The notes under the pieces are model-generated. The model did not search any database. It was not told where the DNA came from and worked only from the letters and a program-made list of their open reading frames with translations. A stretch of DNA of 64,000 nucleotides, taken from NCBI RefSeq assembly GCF_002192455.1, contig NZ_CP021744.1:1612001-1676000 (forward strand). The letters run 5' to 3'. How positions within the stretch are numbered: position 1 is the stretch's first letter; every line of letters begins with the position of its first letter. A program made the translations under genes and the position numbers. Origin of the DNA: Streptomyces albireticuli. Lineage in GTDB: Bacteria; Actinomycetota; Actinomycetes; Streptomycetales; Streptomycetaceae. Of this stretch, positions 33,015 to 40,700 are shown piece by piece.

Positions 33015-33521
33015 TCAGCCCGCCACAGCCCCCGCACCCTCCAGACCCAGCAGCAGCCGCTTACGCTCCAGCCCACCCGCGTACCCCGTGAGCGAACCGT
33101 CCGCCCCGATCACCCGGTGGCAGGGGCGCAGGACGAGCAGCGGATTGGCGCCGACGGCGCCGCCCACGGCCCGCACAGCGGCGCGCGAGGCGCCGACGCG
33201 GGCGGCCAGCTCGCCGTAGCTCGTGGTGGCGCCGTAGGGCACCCCGTCGAGCGCCTCCCACACCTTGCGGCGGAACTCCGTTCCCTGGACGGCGAATTCC
33301 AGGGCGAAGCCCTCGGACTCCCCCGCGAAGTACGCCCGGAGCTGCCGCTCGGCCTCGGCGAAGGCGCCGGGGTCGCGCCGCCAGTCGGCGCCGACGGCGG
33401 GGGCGTTCTTCTGGCCGGGCACCGTCAGCGAGCGGATGGCGGTGCCACCGGGCGCGGTGGCGGTGGGCACGCCGGTGAGGAGCAGCGGGCCGAGCGGGCT
33501 GTCGATCTCGGTGTAGAGCAT
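33015..33521 (-). CDS. ogt: Methylated-DNA--protein-cysteine methyltransferase
   Basis: Protein of 168 residues. The active-site motif is LRPCHRVIGADGSLTGYAGG with acceptor Cys in PCHRV; upstream lie FRRKVWEAL and YGATTSYGELAARVG for DNA binding. It removes alkyl groups from O6-alkylguanine by irreversible transfer to the Cys. ATG at 33521 follows the Ada-AlkA stop by two bases, so the two repair genes form one operon and are probably translationally coupled. A dispersed repeat separates it from the convergent DUF456 gene. Confidence 0.95.
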   Translation of the reverse strand: MLYTEIDSPLGPLLLTGVPTATAPGGTAIRSLTVPGQKNAPAVGADWRRDPGAFAEAERQLRAYFAGESEGFALEFAVQGTEFRRKVWEALDGVPYGATTSYGELAARVGASRAAVRAVGGAVGANPLLVLRPCHRVIGADGSLTGYAGGLERKRLLLGLEGAGAVAG

Positions 33522-33523
33522 GG

Positions 33524-35005
33524 TCAGTCGTCCTTCGCGGCGTGGTTCCAGAGGTGGTGCAGGGCGTACGAGCGCCAGGGGCGCCAGTCCTCGGCGGCGG
33601 CCGGGGGCGCGCCGAGGGCGGCGAGTCCGTGCCGGGCGCCGGCGTCGCCCGGCGGGAAGACGTCGGGGTCGCCGAGGGCCCGCATGCGGATGTAGCCGGC
33701 GGTCCAGGGCCCGATGCCGGGCAGGGCGAGGAGTGCGCGCTCGGTGGCCTCGCGGTCGACGCCGGGGTCGAGCCGGACGGTGCCGTCGGCGAGGGCCGTG
33801 GCGAGCGCGCGCAGGGCCCGGCGGCGGGAGTCGGGCATGCCGAGCTCGTCGAGCGGGGCGGCGGCCAGGGTGGCGGGTTCGGGGAAGAGGTGGGTGAGGG
33901 TGCCGTCGGGCGCGGTGAGGGGCTTGCCGTACGCGGCGACGAGCGCGCCCGTGAGCCGGACGGCGGCCGCGACGGTCACCTGCTGGCCCAGCACGGCGCG
34001 GACGGCGAGCTCGTCGCCGTCCGCCGCGCCCGGGGAGCGCAGGCCCGGCCGGGCGGTGACGAGGGGGCCGAGGCGGGGGTCGGTGCCGAGCCGGTCGGAG
34101 ACGGCGTAGGGGTCGGCGTCGAGGTCGAAGAGGCGGCGGGTCCGCTGGACGGCCGTGGAGAGGTCGCGCAGGTCGGCGAGGTGCAGCCGGCAGTCGAGCC
34201 AGCGGTTCCGGGTGCCCGCGGCCGGTTCGCGGACCTCGGTGATCCCGGTGCCGTGGGGGAGGCGGAGGGTGCGGCGGTAGCGGCGGGCGCCGGGGGCGCC
34301 CGTCATCTCCTCGACGCCGGGGACGGCCCGGCGCTCCAGGAAGTCGAAGATCTCCCGGGCGGCGTAGGGGCCGCGGTGGGCGAGCCGCAGGGGGACGCCG
34401 GTGGGCGCGCCGGCGGTGGGCCGGGGCCCGGTGGCCTCGGCGCGGAGGGCGCTGGGGGTGCGGGCGTAGACGGTCCGGATGGTGTCGTTGAACTGCCGGA
34501 CGCTGGCGAAGCCGGACGCGAAGGCCAGCTCGGTGACCGGCAGCGCGGTGGTCTGGAGGAGGACCCGGGCGGTGTGGGCGCGCTGGGCCCGCGCGAGGGC
34601 GACGGGCCCGGCGCCGAGCTCCTGGGTGAGCTGGCGGTGGACCTGGCGGGCGCTGTAGCCGAGCCGGCCGGCGAGCCCGGCGACGCCCTCGCGGTCGACG
34701 ACGCCGTCGCCGATGAGCCGCATGGCGCGGCCGACGAGGTCGGCGCGGACGTTCCAGTCGGCGGAGCCGGGCGCGGCGTCCGGGCGGCACCGGCGGCAGG
34801 CGCGGAAGCCCGCGCCCTGGGCGGCGGCGGCCGAGGGGTAGAAGCGGACGTTGGCCCGCTTCGGGGTGACCGCCGGGCAGCTGGGCCGGCAGTAGATGCC
34901 GGTGGTCGACACGGCGAAGAAGAATTCTCCGTCGAATCGCGCGTCCCTGCTGCTCACCGCCTCGTAGCGGGAGTCCTCCCGGAGCTGTGCCGTGGTGTCC
35001 GTCAT
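33524..35005 (-). CDS. alkA: Ada-AlkA fusion: alkylation sensor and 3-methyladenine glycosylase
   Basis: Fusion protein of 493 residues. Residues 1-90 form the Ada N-terminal zinc domain: STTGIYCRPSC supplies two Cys (including the methylphosphotriester acceptor) and FRACRRC two more. Next is an AraC-type helix-turn-helix (VAGLAGRLGYSARQVHRQL). Residues about 200-493 form an AlkA glycosylase with a helix-hairpin-helix LPGIGPWTAGYIRMRALGD and the catalytic Asp in DVFPPGD. It both senses methylation damage and excises alkylated bases. ATG at 35005 is preferred; the open frame extends 20 codons upstream without domain support. ogt follows two bases after the stop. Confidence 0.93.
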   Translation of the reverse strand: MTDTTAQLREDSRYEAVSSRDARFDGEFFFAVSTTGIYCRPSCPAVTPKRANVRFYPSAAAAQGAGFRACRRCRPDAAPGSADWNVRADLVGRAMRLIGDGVVDREGVAGLAGRLGYSARQVHRQLTQELGAGPVALARAQRAHTARVLLQTTALPVTELAFASGFASVRQFNDTIRTVYARTPSALRAEATGPRPTAGAPTGVPLRLAHRGPYAAREIFDFLERRAVPGVEEMTGAPGARRYRRTLRLPHGTGITEVREPAAGTRNRWLDCRLHLADLRDLSTAVQRTRRLFDLDADPYAVSDRLGTDPRLGPLVTARPGLRSPGAADGDELAVRAVLGQQVTVAAAVRLTGALVAAYGKPLTAPDGTLTHLFPEPATLAAAPLDELGMPDSRRRALRALATALADGTVRLDPGVDREATERALLALPGIGPWTAGYIRMRALGDPDVFPPGDAGARHGLAALGAPPAAAEDWRPWRSYALHHLWNHAAKDD

Positions 35006-35120
35006 GTGTCCCAGTCTGCGGTACGCGCGGACCGGGGACTGGCGGAAATCGGACACGACCCTCACCTGAGGTGAAGGCCGTGCCGTGCGGCGCGGTGCGC
35101 CCGGTCCGGGCGCGCGTCGG

Positions 35121-36251
35121 CTAGCGGGCGCCTCCCCGCTTGCGCTCCGCCATGTGGCGGCCCGCGGCCTGCTTCCGCTTCCAGTCGCGCCGGATCTCGG
35201 CGCGCAGGCGGGCGTCGGTGCGGGCGGCGATCCACTCGTTCTCGCGGATCAGCTTGCGGTAGCTGTCGAGGCGGCGCTCCGGGAGTTCGCCCGCGTCGAG
35301 CGCGGCGAGGACCGCGCAGCCGGGCTCGCCGGTGTGGGCGCAGTCGTGGAAGCGGCAGTCCCGCGCCAGCGCGTCGATCTCCGCGAAGGTGCGGGCGACG
35401 CCGCCGTCGGCGTCCCACAGGCCCACTCCGCGCAGGCCCGGCGTGTCGATCAGCACACCGCCGCCGGGCATCGTCAGCAGGTTGCGCGTGGTGGTGGTGT
35501 GGCGGCCCTTGCCGTCGCTGTCCCGGGTGGCGTGGACGTCCTGGACGTCCGCGCCGACGACCGCGTTGGCGAGGGTGGACTTCCCGGCGCCGGACTGGCC
35601 CAGGAGCACGGCCGTGCCGCCGGCGAGCGCGGCGGCGAGGACGTCGATCCCCTCGCCGGTGGCCGAGCTGACGGCGAGGACCTGGGCGCCCGGCGCCACC
35701 ACGGCGGTGTCGTCGAGGAGGTGCCCGAGCACCACGGGATCGGGCACCAGGTCGGCCTTGGTGAGGACGACCAGGGGCGTGGCGCCGCTCTCCCAGGCGA
35801 GGGTGAGGAAGCGCTCGACCCGGCCGAGGTCCAGCTCGACGGCGAGCGAGACGGCGACGACGGCGTGGGTCACGTTGGCCGCGAGGATCTGGGCCTCGGA
35901 CCGCTTGGAGGAGGTGGACCGCACGAAGGCCGTGCGGCGCGGGAGCAGCGCCCGGACGAAGCCCTGGGCGAGGTCGACGGCCGCCCAGTCGCCGGTGCAC
36001 ATGATGCGCTGCGGGTCGCCGGTGGTGACGAGCCCGGTGTCGGCGTGGACGGTCCGCACGGTGTCGCCGTCCGGGACGACGAGGTCGCAGCGGCCCCGGT
36101 CGACGCGGACGATCCGGCCGGGCGTGAGGCCCCGCGCGGCGTGCGGGGCGAACGCGGCGACCCAGTCGTCGTCCCAGCCGTAGGCGGTGAGGGGGTGCGA
36201 CGGCGCGGAGGCGGAGGAGGAAGACGGAGAGGAGGGGGACGGGAAAGACAA
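35121..36251 (-). CDS. rsgA: Ribosome small subunit-dependent GTPase A
   Basis: Circularly permuted GTPase of 376 residues that helps mature the 30S subunit. After a Ser/Pro-rich N-terminus, an OB-fold covers residues about 35-110. The GTPase motifs occur in permuted order: VVLTKADLV (G4), GQSGAGKSTLANA (G1), RHTTTTR (G2) and DTPGLRG (G3). The C-terminal zinc knuckle is CRFHDCAHTGEPGC. The start is assigned to TTG 36251, six bases after GAAGGG, because family members begin near there. Upstream in-frame sequence overlaps a separate 22-codon frame. The ribosome site is in a small hairpin (36257-36271), suggesting translational control. Confidence 0.9.
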   Translation of the reverse strand: MSFPSPSSPSSSSASAPSHPLTAYGWDDDWVAAFAPHAARGLTPGRIVRVDRGRCDLVVPDGDTVRTVHADTGLVTTGDPQRIMCTGDWAAVDLAQGFVRALLPRRTAFVRSTSSKRSEAQILAANVTHAVVAVSLAVELDLGRVERFLTLAWESGATPLVVLTKADLVPDPVVLGHLLDDTAVVAPGAQVLAVSSATGEGIDVLAAALAGGTAVLLGQSGAGKSTLANAVVGADVQDVHATRDSDGKGRHTTTTRNLLTMPGGGVLIDTPGLRGVGLWDADGGVARTFAEIDALARDCRFHDCAHTGEPGCAVLAALDAGELPERRLDSYRKLIRENEWIAARTDARLRAEIRRDWKRKQAAGRHMAERKRGGAR

Positions 36252-36256
36252 GGGAG

Positions 36257-36271
36257 ACCCTTCACAAGGGT
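36257..36271 (-). promoter_or_regulatory. Hairpin over the rsgA ribosome site
   Basis: In the rsgA mRNA, ACCCTT-GTG-AAGGGT forms a perfect 6-bp stem whose 3' arm is the GAAGGG ribosome-binding site of the TTG start. This could lower or gate rsgA translation. Confidence 0.45.
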
Positions 36272-36364
36272 GGCTCCGGCACCGCGCGCACGCGCGGCGG
36301 GTATCGACGGACGTCAACGGACGCGTCGACGGGGTCGACAGGGACCGACAGCGGTCGGGAGGAG

Positions 36365-36433
36365 TCAGCCGGAGACCACGGAAGTGGGATGAATGAGCTT
36401 CTGGACGCGGACAGCGCGCATCGGAACAGCCAT
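36365..36433 (-). CDS. Candidate leader peptide upstream of rsgA
   Basis: A 22-codon frame beginning MAVPMRAVRVQKLIHP and ending with TGA at 36365. The start ATG is preceded by the excellent ribosome site AGGAGG eight bases away, far better than that of rsgA. It ends about 115 nt before rsgA. The product is basic and short, and no homologue is recognised. A small inverted repeat (GACCG-CTGT-CGGTC) follows it in the transcript. It may be a regulatory leader or an independent micro-protein. Confidence 0.45.
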   Translation of the reverse strand: MAVPMRAVRVQKLIHPTSVVSG

Positions 36434-36624
36434 CGGTCACACCTCCTGGTTCGTCGAACGGCCGGGCGCGGCGGCCGGAGCGGCCACCGCGTGGATCTCC
36501 CTCACCCTAGCCCGGGGCCGTGCGAGGCGGTCAAACGGTTTTCGGCGGACGGTTCTTCACGGTTCTCCACTGACGGAACCCGGACTCCCGGCCCCGGTCC
36601 CATGGACGGCATGAAAACGGCATG
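36434..36624. other. Promoter region of the rsgA leader
   Basis: About 190 bases between the yihY terminator and the leader frame. It is relatively AT-rich near 36530-36560. It should contain the promoter for rsgA, but no confident hexamers were found. Confidence 0.4.
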
Positions 36625-36662
36625 AAAAACGCCGGGCGGGCTGGTTCTCCAGCCCACCCGGC
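36625..36662 (-). terminator. Intrinsic terminator of the YihY-family gene
   Basis: On the minus strand GCCGGGTGGGCTGG-AGAA-CCAGCCCGCCCGGC forms a 14-bp stem with one mismatch, followed by GTTTTT. This is the only textbook intrinsic terminator with a T-run in the window. Confidence 0.85.
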
Positions 36663-36688
36663 GCTCGGGGATTCCTCGGCCGCGCGCG

Positions 36689-37864
36689 TCAGTCGCGCGG
36701 CTTCGCGTGCTTGGGGCGGTGCTCCGGCTTGTGGAGGCGGGCGCGGACGTCCTCGGGGGGCAGGAACTGCGCCCAGCGCTCGGGGAACTCCGAGGGCGGC
36801 TCGCAGTCCCGGCCCATCACGCCGTCGTCCCCCAGGCCGTAGTCGAGGTCGTCGTCGAGCCCCGCCTCCATGGCGCGGGCGGCCCGCTCGGCCGCCTCCT
36901 GGGCCGCGGCGGCGACGCGCAGCCTGTCCACCTCGGCGCGGGCGGCGGCGGTGGCGACGGAGGGCCAGACGCGGTCGAGGGCCGCGTTCACGGCGGCGCC
37001 GACGAGCACCGCGAAGGCCGAGACGCCGATCCACAGCAGCACCGCGACGGGCGCGGCCAGCGAGCCGTAGATGGTGAGGCCCTCCACGGTGTGCGTGAGG
37101 TAGATGCGCAGCAGGAGGCTGCCGACCACCCACATCGTCAGGGCGACGAGCGCTCCGGGGATGTCCTCCTGCCAGGGCGACCGGACGGGCACGGACACGT
37201 GGTAGAGCGTGGTCAGGAACGCGATGGACAGCAGGATGACGACGGGCCAGTAGAGGAAGCGGACGACGTCCGCGCTCCAGGGCACGATGTCGACCACCGC
37301 CTCGGGCCCGGCCACCATCAGCGGGAGCGCCACCGCCCCGACGAGGAGGGCGACGATGTAGAGCAGGAAGGCGAGGAGCCGGGTCCTGACGATGCCCCGC
37401 TTGCCCTCCAGCCCGTACATGATCGTGATGGTGTCCACGAAGACGTTCACGGCCCGCGAGCCGGACCACAGGGCGATGGCGAAGCCGACCGAGATGACGT
37501 CCGGGCGGCCCTTGGTGACGTCCCGCAGGAGCGGCTTGGCGATCTCGTTGACGCCCTTGTCGCTGAGCACCGTGGCCGAGGCCTTGAGGATGTTCGCCTG
37601 GATCGAGCCGATGGTGTTCGTGCCGGTCCAGGCGTCCCAGTAGCCGAGGAGGCCGAGGAGGCCGAGGAGCAGGGGCGGCAGCGACAGCAGGGTGAAGAAG
37701 GCCGCCTCGGCGGCGAGTCCCGTGACGCGGTACTCGATGCAGGAGTTGACGGTGTCCTTGAGGAGCAGCCAGGCCATCCTGCGCTTCGAGACATTTCGGT
37801 ACAGGACCCTTGCCCTGTGGAGACGGCCCGTGCGCCGCCCCGATGGTTCGTTTGCTGCCTGCAC
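36689..37864 (-). CDS. YihY/BrkB-family membrane protein
   Basis: Membrane protein of 391 residues. After a basic N-terminus the YihY/virulence factor BrkB domain spans residues about 35-300 with six helices. Conserved elements are AAFFTLLSLPPLLLGLLG, FAIALWSGSRAVNVFVDTI, TTLYHVSVPVRSPWQEDIPGA in part, and the C-terminal IYGSLAAPVAVLLWIG. The last 90 residues form a charged cytoplasmic tail. Despite old names, these are not RNases; a transport or flippase role is suspected, and function is unknown. The GTG at 37864 has no ribosome site; TACGGT six bases before it would fit a leaderless transcript. A strong terminator follows. Confidence 0.85.
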   Translation of the reverse strand: MQAANEPSGRRTGRLHRARVLYRNVSKRRMAWLLLKDTVNSCIEYRVTGLAAEAAFFTLLSLPPLLLGLLGLLGYWDAWTGTNTIGSIQANILKASATVLSDKGVNEIAKPLLRDVTKGRPDVISVGFAIALWSGSRAVNVFVDTITIMYGLEGKRGIVRTRLLAFLLYIVALLVGAVALPLMVAGPEAVVDIVPWSADVVRFLYWPVVILLSIAFLTTLYHVSVPVRSPWQEDIPGALVALTMWVVGSLLLRIYLTHTVEGLTIYGSLAAPVAVLLWIGVSAFAVLVGAAVNAALDRVWPSVATAAARAEVDRLRVAAAAQEAAERAARAMEAGLDDDLDYGLGDDGVMGRDCEPPSEFPERWAQFLPPEDVRARLHKPEHRPKHAKPRD

Positions 37865-38116
37865 GCTCTAACCGTATCGGCCCTGGCCAGGTTCGTTCGC
37901 ACCGTGGCGGGGTGTACGGGAGGGGCGGCCTCCGCCGCGGCCGGAAGGAGCTCGGAGAAGTCCGGCGGGGCCCGGTGGAGGGTGATGCTGCGCCGACTCG
38001 GCACCACCCTCCGGCCGCTCACCGTCAGGATCCGTCCGGGCAGCGCCCCGGCGCAACGGTTGCATGCCGTTGCAATCCGGTGGATGCCCTCACGGCCGGG
38101 CCCGCACGACGGCACC
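37865..38116. promoter_or_regulatory. Divergent promoter region with inverted repeat
   Basis: Separates the YihY-family gene from the GAF regulator. The arms GCAACGG (38053-38059) and CCGTTGC (38067-38073) form an inverted repeat, with a nested TTGCA/TGCAA pair, about 45 bases before the GAF regulator start. This is a plausible self-control operator. Confidence 0.45.
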
Positions 38117-39394
38117 ATGGGCAGGGTGAACCTCGGAACGATCGACGAGAGCCTGCTGCCGGCCGTGCGGGAGGCGTGCCTCGGGGACAGCGCGCCGCCG
38201 GCCGCCCCGCGCCCGGTGATCGGGCAGTCGTGGCACCGGGCGCGGCTGCACGGAGTGGACCCCGACGCGGGGCGCGCGTCCCCGCCGCCGCTGCCCGCCG
38301 AGGAGGTCGAGCACCGGCGCCACGTCTCCCGGCTGGGGAGCCTGCTGCCGCAGCTCCGCGAGGGGCTCGGCGCGATCGTGGACGTGGAGCGGCACCTGAT
38401 GGCCGTGACGGACGCCGAGGGCCGGGTGCTGTGGCGGGACGGGGCGCGCGGGGTGCTGCGCAGCGCGGACCGGCTGCACTTCTCGGTGGGCGCCGCCTGG
38501 ACGGAGGAGCAGGTGGGGACGAACGGCATCGGGACGGCGCTGGCGCTGCGCCGCCCGGTGCAGGTGCACGCCGCGGAGCACTTCGTCCGGACCCACCACA
38601 GCTGGACGTGCGCGGCGGCGCCGCTGCACGACCCGCGCGACGGGCGGCTGCTGGGCGTGCTGAACGTCAGCGGTCCGGCGCCCGCCTTCAACCCGGCGAC
38701 GCTGCCGCTGGTGACGGCCGTCGCGAAGGTCGCCGAGGCGGAGCTGCGGCTGCGGCACTGGGAGTCCGTGGACCGGCTGCGGGCGGTCGCGGCGCCGATG
38801 CTGTCCCGGGTGGGCGGCCGGGCGCTGGCGGTCGACCGCGAGGGCTGGACGGCGGCGGTCACGGGCATGGGTCCGGTGGGCCGGGTGGCGCTGCCCAAGG
38901 AGGTCCAGGCGGGGCGGGTGTGGCTGCCGCCGCTCGGGCCCTGCTCGCTCGAACCGCTGCCGGACGGCTGGCTGGTGCGGGTGGAGGAGACCGGTCCGGG
39001 CGGCGGGGCGGAGGCCGCCGCGCACCGGGTGGTGCTCGACCTGCGGCTGCCGCGCAGCTGGACGGTGACGGTCTCGGGGCCGGCGGGCGAGTGGTCGCAG
39101 GAGCTGAGCCCGCGCCACGCCGAGCTGCTGTACGTCCTGGCCCGGCACCCGGCGGGGCGGACGGCGGCGGAGCTGGCGGCGGACCTCTTCGGCGACGCGT
39201 CGCGGGCCGTGACGGTGCGGGCCGAGATCTCCCGGATGCGGCGCACGCTCGCGGGGGTGATCGGCCACCGCCCGTACCGCTTCGCGGACAGCGTCGAGGT
39301 CCTGCTGCTGACCCCGGCCGGGGGCACGGACCCGCTGCCGGCGTCGACGGCTCCGGGGGTGCTGGCCGGCCGCCGGGGACTGCCCGCCGGGTAG
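38117..39394 (+). CDS. GAF-domain transcriptional regulator
   Basis: Regulator of 425 residues. The N-terminal half is a GAF sensor like that of acetoin/glycerol-metabolism activators: VIGQSWHRARLHGVDPD, IVDVERHLMAVTDAEGRVLWRDG in part, GTNGIGTALALRRPVQVHAAEHF in part, and HSWTCAAAPLHDP. The C-terminal 120 residues form a winged-helix-like output domain (ELSPRHAELLYVLARHPAGRTAAELA in part). The sigma-54 ATPase domain of classical activators is absent, as is usual in Streptomyces. Ligand and targets are unknown; no dehydrogenase gene is adjacent. ATG at 38117 is used; a GTG three codons later is an alternative. Confidence 0.82.
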   Translation: MGRVNLGTIDESLLPAVREACLGDSAPPAAPRPVIGQSWHRARLHGVDPDAGRASPPPLPAEEVEHRRHVSRLGSLLPQLREGLGAIVDVERHLMAVTDAEGRVLWRDGARGVLRSADRLHFSVGAAWTEEQVGTNGIGTALALRRPVQVHAAEHFVRTHHSWTCAAAPLHDPRDGRLLGVLNVSGPAPAFNPATLPLVTAVAKVAEAELRLRHWESVDRLRAVAAPMLSRVGGRALAVDREGWTAAVTGMGPVGRVALPKEVQAGRVWLPPLGPCSLEPLPDGWLVRVEETGPGGGAEAAAHRVVLDLRLPRSWTVTVSGPAGEWSQELSPRHAELLYVLARHPAGRTAAELAADLFGDASRAVTVRAEISRMRRTLAGVIGHRPYRFADSVEVLLLTPAGGTDPLPASTAPGVLAGRRGLPAG

Positions 39395-39421
39395 CGCGCG
39401 GCGCGTGGTTGGCTGGGCGGC

Positions 39422-40024
39422 ATGAGCATCAGCACGACCAGTGTGACCACGTGGTCCCTGGAGCAGACGTCGCCGGCCGATCTCGCGCCGTTCGGGGAGG
39501 CCGGGCCGGACGGGACGTCCCGCCTGCCCGAAGGTGTCCGTATCGTCCGGTCCGAGGTCCCCTCGCCGGAGTTCAGCCGGTTCCTCTACACCGCCGTCGG
39601 CGGGGACCTGACCTGGACCGACCGCCTCGACTGGCCGTACGCCCGCTGGCGGGAGTTCCTGGCTCGGCCCGGTGTCGAGACGTGGGTGGCGTACGAGCAC
39701 GGGACGCCGGCCGGGTACATCGAGCTGGACGCCCAGGACGAGGGGACGGTGGAGATCAGCTACTTCGGTCTCCTCCCGGCCTTCCGCGGCCGGGGCATCG
39801 GCGGGCCGCTGCTGTCGATCGGCACCGCGCGGGCGTGGGACCTGGCGGAGCGGTGGCCGGAGCGGCAGCCGACGAAGCGGGTGTGGGTGCACACGTGCAG
39901 CAAGGACGGGCCGCACGCGCTGGGGAACTACGAGCGGCGCGGCTTCCGGGTCTTCGGGACGAGAACGGAGGAGGAGCCGGACGTTCCGACTCCGGGGCCG
40001 TGGCCGGGGGCGGGGCTGTTCTGA
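39422..40024 (+). CDS. GNAT-family N-acetyltransferase
   Basis: Protein of 200 residues. The acetyl-CoA-binding motif A is LLPAFRGRGIGGPLLSIGTARA, written in part, with the pattern RGxGxG. The preceding strands are WVAYEHGTPAGYIELD and VEISYFGL. The C-terminal VWVHTCSKDGPHALGNYERRGFRVF in part is characteristic of a GNAT subgroup annotated only by family. The substrate is unknown. ATG starts 27 bases after the GAF regulator stop, so co-transcription is likely. A pair of dispersed repeats follows. Confidence 0.85.
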   Translation: MSISTTSVTTWSLEQTSPADLAPFGEAGPDGTSRLPEGVRIVRSEVPSPEFSRFLYTAVGGDLTWTDRLDWPYARWREFLARPGVETWVAYEHGTPAGYIELDAQDEGTVEISYFGLLPAFRGRGIGGPLLSIGTARAWDLAERWPERQPTKRVWVHTCSKDGPHALGNYERRGFRVFGTRTEEEPDVPTPGPWPGAGLF

Positions 40025-40031
40025 CGGGGGG

Positions 40032-40110
40032 TTTCCCCTACCCGCCCCTTCCCGGAACCGGGGAGGGCCCCGGGCCCCCGTTCCGCGCTGACGCGCGGCG
40101 GCCTCAAACG
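40032..40110. repeat. Dispersed intergenic repeat, inverted copy C
   Basis: Contains TACCCGCCCCTTCCCGGAACC and GGCCTCAAACGCCGACCGGGCTGG, shown as short words only: CCGCCCCTTCCC and CAAACGCCG. It is the inverse of the unit at 56775-56860 and lies just before copy D, making a large inverted arrangement. Confidence 0.6.
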
Positions 40111-40189
40111 CCGACCGGGCTGGATTCGCCCCTGTCCGTGGCCGGCTTTCCGTGCGCCGGAAGCCGCTTCCCTCGCTCCGTGGCCAGGC

Positions 40190-40335
40190 TCTCCTACCCG
40201 GTTCCGGGCAACGAATCAGCCCGTCTGGGGGCACCTCCCAGCGGTAGCTGGGGGAGATTGAGGACCGGGGTCCGGGGCGGAGCCCCGGTTCGGGAAGGGG
40301 CGGGGCTGGGGAACAGGCCCCGAGCAGCGCCCCGC
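40190..40335. repeat. Dispersed intergenic repeat, copy D
   Basis: Starts with CCCGGTTCCGGGCAACGA and runs through AGCGGTAGCTGGGGGAG, CCGGGGTCCGGGGCGGAGCC and GGGAAGGGGCGGGGCTGGGG. It is the same order as copy B, and the inverse of 56628-56785. Copy D lacks the GCGGCGGAGCCGC segment present in B and E. Confidence 0.7.
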
Positions 40336-40369
40336 CACCACGCCCCGTCCCACTCCCCAAGACACAACC

Positions 40370-40384
40370 GTCCGCATCGCGGAC
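40370..40384 (+). promoter_or_regulatory. Inverted repeat upstream of the sulfur operon
   Basis: GTCCGC-ATC-GCGGAC is a perfect 6-bp dyad, located about 65 bases before the leader peptide start and directly before GACAATGGT. It is a good candidate operator or activator site for the sulfur genes. The regulator is not known from this window. Confidence 0.5.
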
Positions 40385-40449
40385 AATGGTGGACTGCCCC
40401 GAGACCGCCGTGCCACGCTTCCGTCATGTCCCGCGCAGGAGTTGTCTTG

Positions 40450-40509
40450 GTGAGCCGACGTCACGTCGATCTCGGCCGCATGTCCAGCGCCATCTGTCCG
40501 GCGCGCTGA
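40450..40509 (+). CDS. Cysteine-type leader peptide of the sulfur operon
   Basis: A 19-codon frame VSRRHVDLGRMSSAICPAR from GTG 40450, with AGGAG eight bases upstream. It matches the short 'putative leader peptide' family found before sulfur genes in many Streptomyces (HVDLGRxSSAICPA-type ending, with a Cys codon near the end). An in-frame ATG at 40426 would add eight residues but has no ribosome site. It lies 190 nt before the sulfite reductase. It probably couples cysteine supply to expression of the operon. Confidence 0.75.
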   Translation: MSRRHVDLGRMSSAICPAR

Positions 40510-40700
40510 CAGCCTCAGCACCACCGCCGCACGCCGTCCCCATCGCCGCGGACGCGCCCCTCACCCCGCCGTGCCCACCGCACCGCCGCAGCGTCGCCGC
40601 CGCGGGCCCCTGACGCATATCCGCAGGTCGATGCGGGTGCCGCCAGGACAGCGCCCGCGCTTTCCCGCGCCTTGAGAGCCACCCCGAAGGACATACCGCC
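40510..40700 (+). promoter_or_regulatory. Leader RNA between leader peptide and sulfite reductase
   Basis: A 190-nt GC-rich leader in which several alternative stems are possible (for example GCGGG...CCCGC around 40630-40660). None is strong enough to call a terminator by eye. GAAGGA precedes the sulfite reductase start. Confidence 0.4.

Noticed and set aside
34600..36600. Mobile element or horizontal transfer around the repair and rsgA genes
   Set aside because: No transposase, integrase, att-like repeats or change of composition; the gene families are core actinobacterial ones.
40426..40449. ATG start for the sulfur-operon leader peptide
   Set aside because: In frame but without a ribosome site; the GTG at 40450 has AGGAG at optimal spacing.
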